Positions 32,594 through 36,791 of a stretch of DNA of 36,791 nt are shown here, one piece after another. The notes under the pieces were generated by a model. It saw only the letters and a program-made list of their open reading frames with translations, searched no databases and was not told where the DNA came from. Position 1 is the stretch's first letter, and each line of letters starts with the position of its first letter. Source of the stretch: Leptospiraceae bacterium (GTDB taxonomy: Bacteria; Spirochaetota; Leptospiria; Leptospirales; Leptonemataceae); contig JAGRNA010000085.1 of the NCBI GenBank assembly GCA_020441005.1, forward strand, positions 1-36,791. The letters are read 5' to 3'. The position numbers and the translations under genes were made by a program.

Positions 32594-33604
32594 ATGCATT
32601 CCATGGCTTACCTGCACGGCTTGCAAACGAAAGGTCTGGTACGACGCGTCTGGCTGCTGCTTCTGTTGATAACGCCCGGCTTGTTTGGTCAGAGCCTGAA
32701 TGGGTATCTGGCCTGGAAGGCCATTCCAGGCAGTCATGGTTACCATCTGCAAATTCGCAATCAGCAGACCCGGCAGGTGATTGTCGACCAAATCGTAGAG
32801 AGCACGCGTTTCAAAATTGATTTGCCACTCGGGTCCTATGAGAATCGGACAGCGCCGCTGAACCGTTTTGGCAAACCAATGGTTTGGTCCTACTGGCGCA
32901 ATCTGGAGATCGCCACGGCGCCCCAGCCCAAATTGAGTCCACCGAAAATGCAAATGATTGGCGATGCCTGGCAGTTTGAAATACAGGGCAAAGGTCTCTT
33001 GCCGGCTACTCGCTATTATTTTGAGCAAAAGGATAAACAGATTCCGGTTAAATCGAGTCAGCGTGTCCTGCGCGGCGATCAATTGATCATCCGTCTGCCA
33101 GGCTCGGCGTTTTCGCCTGGACCATGGGACCTGGTCGCTGTGAATCCGGGCAATAAAGTGGAGCGCTTCAGCAATGTCATCTCGGTGACCGAAGGGCAGG
33201 CAGAACCGGTGATTGCCACAGTTTCCACCAATGATCAAAAAACCGACCCAACAGACCAAAGTCCGGCCGCAGTGAACGGGGTGGCGCAATACCGACAATA
33301 TGTGCGGCAGCTAAAGCGCAGCTGCAAGGCCAGTTCACTGCCGGATGTGTTGATCAAGCGCTGCTTTGAAAACCATGTCACTTTATATCTGGAAAGCAAG
33401 GACAACCGGAATTTGTATTCGTTTATTTTGCTGGAAAGCCAGAATATTTCTGACCGTATGCAGGCTTTACAATATTACCAGGATGAATGCCCGGTATTTA
33501 AACCAGCCCAAAGTCTTGTCCAGGCCCGTTTGCAAGAACGGGCGCGGTGGCAGACAGTTGAGTTGCAGCGGATGCTGGCCTATCAGGCAAAAAAATGCCC
33601 CTGA
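32594..33604 (+). CDS. Exported beta-rich companion of the FecR protein
   Basis: 336 aa from ATG 32594 (GGAAAAGA upstream); the frame is open back to 32447 but that part overlaps the FecR gene and is not protein-like. Signal peptide about 1-33 (…LLLITPGLFGQ). The following LAWKAIPGSHGYHLQIRNQQT…LPLGSYENR… resembles the FN3-like units of the preceding protein. A second beta domain (about 110-195) has an IPT-like look (IQGKGLLPATRYYFEQ…LRGDQLIIRLPG). The C-terminal 100 residues are helical with four Cys. Likely acts in the periplasm with the FecR protein. No named family. Confidence 0.7.
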   Translation: MHSMAYLHGLQTKGLVRRVWLLLLLITPGLFGQSLNGYLAWKAIPGSHGYHLQIRNQQTRQVIVDQIVESTRFKIDLPLGSYENRTAPLNRFGKPMVWSYWRNLEIATAPQPKLSPPKMQMIGDAWQFEIQGKGLLPATRYYFEQKDKQIPVKSSQRVLRGDQLIIRLPGSAFSPGPWDLVAVNPGNKVERFSNVISVTEGQAEPVIATVSTNDQKTDPTDQSPAAVNGVAQYRQYVRQLKRSCKASSLPDVLIKRCFENHVTLYLESKDNRNLYSFILLESQNISDRMQALQYYQDECPVFKPAQSLVQARLQERARWQTVELQRMLAYQAKKCP

Positions 33605-33787
33605 AGACGCTCCGGTTTGGTTCCGGACTCAGGTTGGGGAAGAAAAAAAGAACTTATCCATGTATAACGCACTCTAACTCGTGTGAGCCAGGCTGAAATG
33701 GCCAAAGTCGTGCAAGACGACAAAAAAGGGTGGCGCCGCATGGCAGGAAGGTCGACTATGGGCGTTACCAAATCAGGATTCATGCTA

Positions 33788-34438
33788 ATGATTAAAAAAC
33801 AGTCTGTTATCAATCGGTGCGAAGCACAGCATGGTGGTTGGCGGTTCTCGACAGTAGCAAAGTTCAGGGCTGTGACATTCAGCCTGCTCGTGCTGCTTCC
33901 CGCCGGTATCAGCCATCGTTTATCTGCCGATCCGGCCCTGCAGGCCGGTGTTGCTTTTGTGGCGACGACACCCGGCAGGCTTGTGGCGCTGCGACCGCGA
34001 CAGGCAGTCTCCAGCACTGACTCCTATGCCGTGCAGGTCAAGGGTGCCGCCGGTTTGTATTATTATTTGTTGGTAACCAATAGTCAGGGGGCTCTTCTGC
34101 TGGATCGAGGGCGCATCGCTACAAATAGCCTGCAAAGTCCAGGCAGCCCGGCAAAGTGGTTTGCAACGCTTTCTGATACCAATCCCGGCCTTATATTGAT
34201 CTTGTCGCGCCAAATGTTGCCGGAATTATTCGGTATCCCTGGTAAACACCGCATTGCAGCCGCAGAGTGGGCCCCCCTGGATGCAAAATACAGTCAGGCA
34301 GGCAAGCCGCAGATTACTTCGGACAGCCAGAAACCGGTTTCGATTGCAGCAAACATGCGCAGCCTGAACAAGGACCTGACCAGGATGTACACCGGCGGCC
34401 GGGATTTGTTAGTGGTCAAACTGGACCTCAAATTATAG
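33788..34438 (+). CDS. Exported DUF4384-like protein
   Basis: ATG 33788 has AGGA 9 nt upstream and gives 216 aa; the frame is open back to 33683. A hydrophobic signal (FRAVTFSLLVLLPAGISH) follows a long basic start. Residues about 65-165 look like DUF4384: YAVQVKGAAGLYYYLLVTNSQGALLLDRG, then WFATLSDTNPGLILILS. DUF4384 units usually sit beside caspase-like or signalling proteins and are thought to bind ligands or partners. The tail is helical and basic. Part of the plus-strand signalling block. The family call is by pattern only. Confidence 0.62.
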   Translation: MIKKQSVINRCEAQHGGWRFSTVAKFRAVTFSLLVLLPAGISHRLSADPALQAGVAFVATTPGRLVALRPRQAVSSTDSYAVQVKGAAGLYYYLLVTNSQGALLLDRGRIATNSLQSPGSPAKWFATLSDTNPGLILILSRQMLPELFGIPGKHRIAAAEWAPLDAKYSQAGKPQITSDSQKPVSIAANMRSLNKDLTRMYTGGRDLLVVKLDLKL

Positions 34439-34479
34439 ACCAGTGTTTACGAACAGGACGCTGCGGGTAGTGTTCGCGG

Positions 34480-36594
34480 GTGGGTAAGTCTGCCAGACTG
34501 CGGTCTTTGCTGGCCGGTCTCCTGTTTATTGTGTGCGCCATGGGGTTGCAGGCTTTGCTGTGGCATCGGGGGGCCTTTGGCGTGCTGGACTATATGGTTC
34601 TGGATCGCATGCAGCGCTACGCCATACAGAGCGGTCTGCGCCAGCCTAAAAGCGATCGCATCATTTACATAACCATTACGGATGAATGCTACCGCAAATG
34701 GGGCCGCAGCTTCTTGCCGCGCGAAACCCTGGCGGAGGTCAATACGATTTTGGCTGGTCTTGATATTGAGGCTTTGGTGTATGACCTGATTTTGGCGCAA
34801 CCCCAAAGCGAAGCTGCCGATGCCGCCTTTGTCGATTCCTTGCAACGCAATGGTCGCGTCTATTTGCCGGCCGGTTTTCACATGGCAATTGATTCGCATC
34901 CGCAGACCCGATTACCGGCGGCAGAGCAGCAAATCAATCTCATGAGTCAAAGGTATCCTTTGACCCACGAAGCGCAGCCGCGTTTTGCCGGTCGCAGTTT
35001 TTTGCCGGCCCCGATATTTCAGGCTGCCGCCCGCGGAGTCGGCCATGTTAGCGTGGAAGCTGATCGCGACGGCGTCTATCGTCACCTGAATCTGGTGCTG
35101 GCTACCAGGGATGCCTGGATTCCGGCAATTACGCTAAAGGTTTTCCAGGATCTGATGCTGCTGCAAAACAGCGATGTAGAACTGGATTTCGGGCAGGAAA
35201 TCCTGTTTCGGGCGCGGCCCACAAATCGTCTGGAACAGGATTTCCACTTGCCGATTGACTCAATTGGTCGTTCCACACTCCTTCCGCCCGGCCCATTCGA
35301 CAGCGATTTTGAAAAAATTGCAATGCATCGCCTGCAAGAGCTGGCCCGCGATCCGGCCATGCGCGGGAACCTGTATGATTTGTTTGCCGGCCGCATCGTA
35401 TTACTGGGAGATGTTTCAACCGGGATCGCTGATGCGGGTAGCACCAGTCTGGAAAACGATGTGCCGCTGGTAGCCTTGCATGCCTACGCGTTGAACGGTC
35501 TTTTGAATCGGATTGCGATTCGAGAGTCGGCCGTCGGGCAAGTCCGTATTTTGGGCATGGCCATGCTGCTGCTGGTTTTTCTGGCCTATTGGCGCCATTC
35601 ACAACGGTTCCTGCTCTTGATCAGTGTGATTGCGCTCCTGGGCCTGTTGACTGCCTTTATTGTGCTATGGTATTGGCAGTTTCTGCTACCACTCTTGACT
35701 GTGGGCCAGTTTAGTCTGGCTTTAACCATAGGTTTATTCAGTCTCTTGCAATGGGAGAAATTTCAAAAGCAGCAAATTCAGCGTCAGGAACAATTGCGCA
35801 ACCAGCAGGAAATGCAGATCGCGCGCCAGATTCAACAGCAATTGCTGCCGCCATCCATGCCCTTCCACCCACCCTATTTCTTTTGGGCGCTGAATCGACC
35901 GGCGTACCAGGTGGGCGGTGATCTGTATGACGCCATTGAATTAGGTGACGGTCGTTACTTTCTGCTGTTGGGTGACGTGAGCGGCAAAGGGGTACCCGCC
36001 GCGCTGTATATGAGTAGTGCGATTGGTATGCTGCGCAGTATGTTGCTTGGCCACCAGCAGGCGAGCCTTGATTTACGCACCATCGTGCTGCATTTAAACC
36101 GTTTACTGCGCTACAATCATGCTCACCAATACAAGAACATGTTTATTAGCGCTACTTTCTTGCTGCTGCACACCAATACCGGTCAACTCGATGTGCTGCG
36201 TTGTGGTCACGAGCCGGCCATGCTGGTTACCAGGCGCGCAGGAGCCCGGCCCGGTATCACCTATCTAAAACCACCGGGTTTCGTACTTGGTGCCCTGGAC
36301 AATCCATTATTTGAGCGCAGTCTGCAGGCGGAACAAAGGACCCTTGAACCTGGTCAAAGCCTGATTCTGTACACCGATGGTATTACCGAAGCAAAAAACG
36401 GACAGGACGAATTTCTGGGCCTGGATCGCTTTGAATCAGCGGTAACAGAGGCCCTGCAGTCTCATGCCCGGCTCGAAGCGGCCATGCAAGCGGTTTTGAC
36501 TGCGATCGATCAGTGGGCCGGGCAAGGCATGCAATACGATGATATGACAATGCTGGCCCTGCAACGGCTGCCAGCAGATTCGCTTACAGACTAA
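34480..36594 (+). CDS. CHASE2-sensor PP2C/SpoIIE phosphatase
   Basis: 704 aa from GTG 34480, 41 bp after the previous gene. Membrane helix (about 8-28), a CHASE2 periplasmic domain (about 33-345; LDYMVLDRMQRY, IIYITITDECY, FAGRIVLLGDVS), three helices (about 355-425), a Gln-rich coiled coil (about 430-455) and a SpoIIE-type PP2C domain. Metal motifs: G479-G480-D481, G498-DVSGKG, D633-G634 and D687-D688. It should dephosphorylate a STAS-type phosphoprotein in response to a periplasmic signal. CHASE2 often occurs fused to cyclases; here the cyclase is a separate gene of the same block. It overlaps the convergent last gene by 11 bp. Confidence 0.9.
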   Translation: MGKSARLRSLLAGLLFIVCAMGLQALLWHRGAFGVLDYMVLDRMQRYAIQSGLRQPKSDRIIYITITDECYRKWGRSFLPRETLAEVNTILAGLDIEALVYDLILAQPQSEAADAAFVDSLQRNGRVYLPAGFHMAIDSHPQTRLPAAEQQINLMSQRYPLTHEAQPRFAGRSFLPAPIFQAAARGVGHVSVEADRDGVYRHLNLVLATRDAWIPAITLKVFQDLMLLQNSDVELDFGQEILFRARPTNRLEQDFHLPIDSIGRSTLLPPGPFDSDFEKIAMHRLQELARDPAMRGNLYDLFAGRIVLLGDVSTGIADAGSTSLENDVPLVALHAYALNGLLNRIAIRESAVGQVRILGMAMLLLVFLAYWRHSQRFLLLISVIALLGLLTAFIVLWYWQFLLPLLTVGQFSLALTIGLFSLLQWEKFQKQQIQRQEQLRNQQEMQIARQIQQQLLPPSMPFHPPYFFWALNRPAYQVGGDLYDAIELGDGRYFLLLGDVSGKGVPAALYMSSAIGMLRSMLLGHQQASLDLRTIVLHLNRLLRYNHAHQYKNMFISATFLLLHTNTGQLDVLRCGHEPAMLVTRRAGARPGITYLKPPGFVLGALDNPLFERSLQAEQRTLEPGQSLILYTDGITEAKNGQDEFLGLDRFESAVTEALQSHARLEAAMQAVLTAIDQWAGQGMQYDDMTMLALQRLPADSLTD

Positions 36595-36791
36595 AGGCAG
36601 ACTTGACCACTTCCTGGAGGTTTTCGCCTAATTCCTGCTGATCAGAACCGATTTCCATGCATTTGTTCAAATGCTCGTTGATATAGGCTTCGCCGAATTT
36701 TTTCAATGCATTGGTGATGGCCTTTAAGAGCTGCATGTTTTTGACGCAATCGTTGCTTTGCCCGTCTTCCAGGTTTCTTTTCAGGGCCTCG
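36584..36791 (-). CDS. Partial gene, C-terminal 68 residues of a helical protein
   Basis: A minus-strand frame open from the window's right edge to a TAA at 36584-36586. The visible part is helical and hydrophilic (…NMQLLKAITNALKKFGEAYINEHL, ending LQEVVKSAFSL). It has protein-like composition and coding-like third positions. It overlaps the end of the PP2C gene by 11 bp in opposite direction. The start lies outside the window and the family is not recognisable from this part. Confidence 0.6.
   Translation of the reverse strand, partial: EALKRNLEDGQSNDCVKNMQLLKAITNALKKFGEAYINEHLNKCMEIGSDQQELGENLQEVVKSAFSL

Noticed and set aside
32516..33298. 260-codon minus-strand frame
   Set aside because: Antisense to the exported companion gene, which has a signal peptide and ribosome site; no protein-like features in the antisense frame.

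Overview
This 36.8 kb window is chromosomal DNA with balanced base composition. It has no rRNA, no tRNA that I could recognise, no CRISPR array, no transposase and no phage genes. The gene content points to a Leptospirales-type spirochaete (Leptospira, Leptonema or Turneriella relatives). Reasons are three membrane class III adenylate cyclases, two membrane PP2C (SpoIIE-type) phosphatases, anti-sigma-type kinases with a STAS protein, a FecR/fibronectin-like protein beside a CHASE2 protein, and many secreted or outer-membrane proteins. The taxonomic call is an inference from gene content only.

Left part (1-8280): a cut-off membrane protein (minus strand), a decayed gene scrap, a 7TM-type PP2C phosphatase, an orphan barstar-like inhibitor followed by a strong inverted repeat, and an adenylate cyclase. 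These are followed by pyroglutamyl-peptidase I, a secreted EF-hand-like protein and class II fumarase.

Middle part (8281-19265): mostly envelope and secreted proteins. They include a seven-bladed beta-propeller lipoprotein, a DUF5683-like protein, a CAP-domain/ankyrin protein with a tiny membrane protein behind it, a metzincin-like zinc protease and a probable outer-membrane beta-barrel. An unrecognised ORF, a quinone oxidoreductase, a STAS-domain antagonist and a YidB-family protein complete it. Several 300-600 bp gaps here hold inverted repeats and possible gene remnants.

Right part (19266-36791): signalling. A divergent GHKL-ATPase-like protein is followed by a minus-strand operon of a DedA/ATP-grasp fusion, an adenylate cyclase and a PAS/HATPase kinase. 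The kinase carries an in-frame run of ten C. After a DinB-like gene comes a continuous plus-strand block of about 10 kb: MoxR AAA+ ATPase, CoxE-like VWA protein, sensor-HAMP adenylate cyclase, FecR/FN3 protein, secreted companion protein, DUF4384-like secreted protein and CHASE2-PP2C phosphatase. A convergent partial gene ends the window.

Taken together, the window contains one STAS protein, two candidate protein kinases and two PP2C phosphatases, which are the parts of a partner-switching circuit. It also has three cAMP-producing enzymes, each with a different sensory front end. The 26551-36594 block is the best candidate for an undescribed envelope-to-cytoplasm signalling system.
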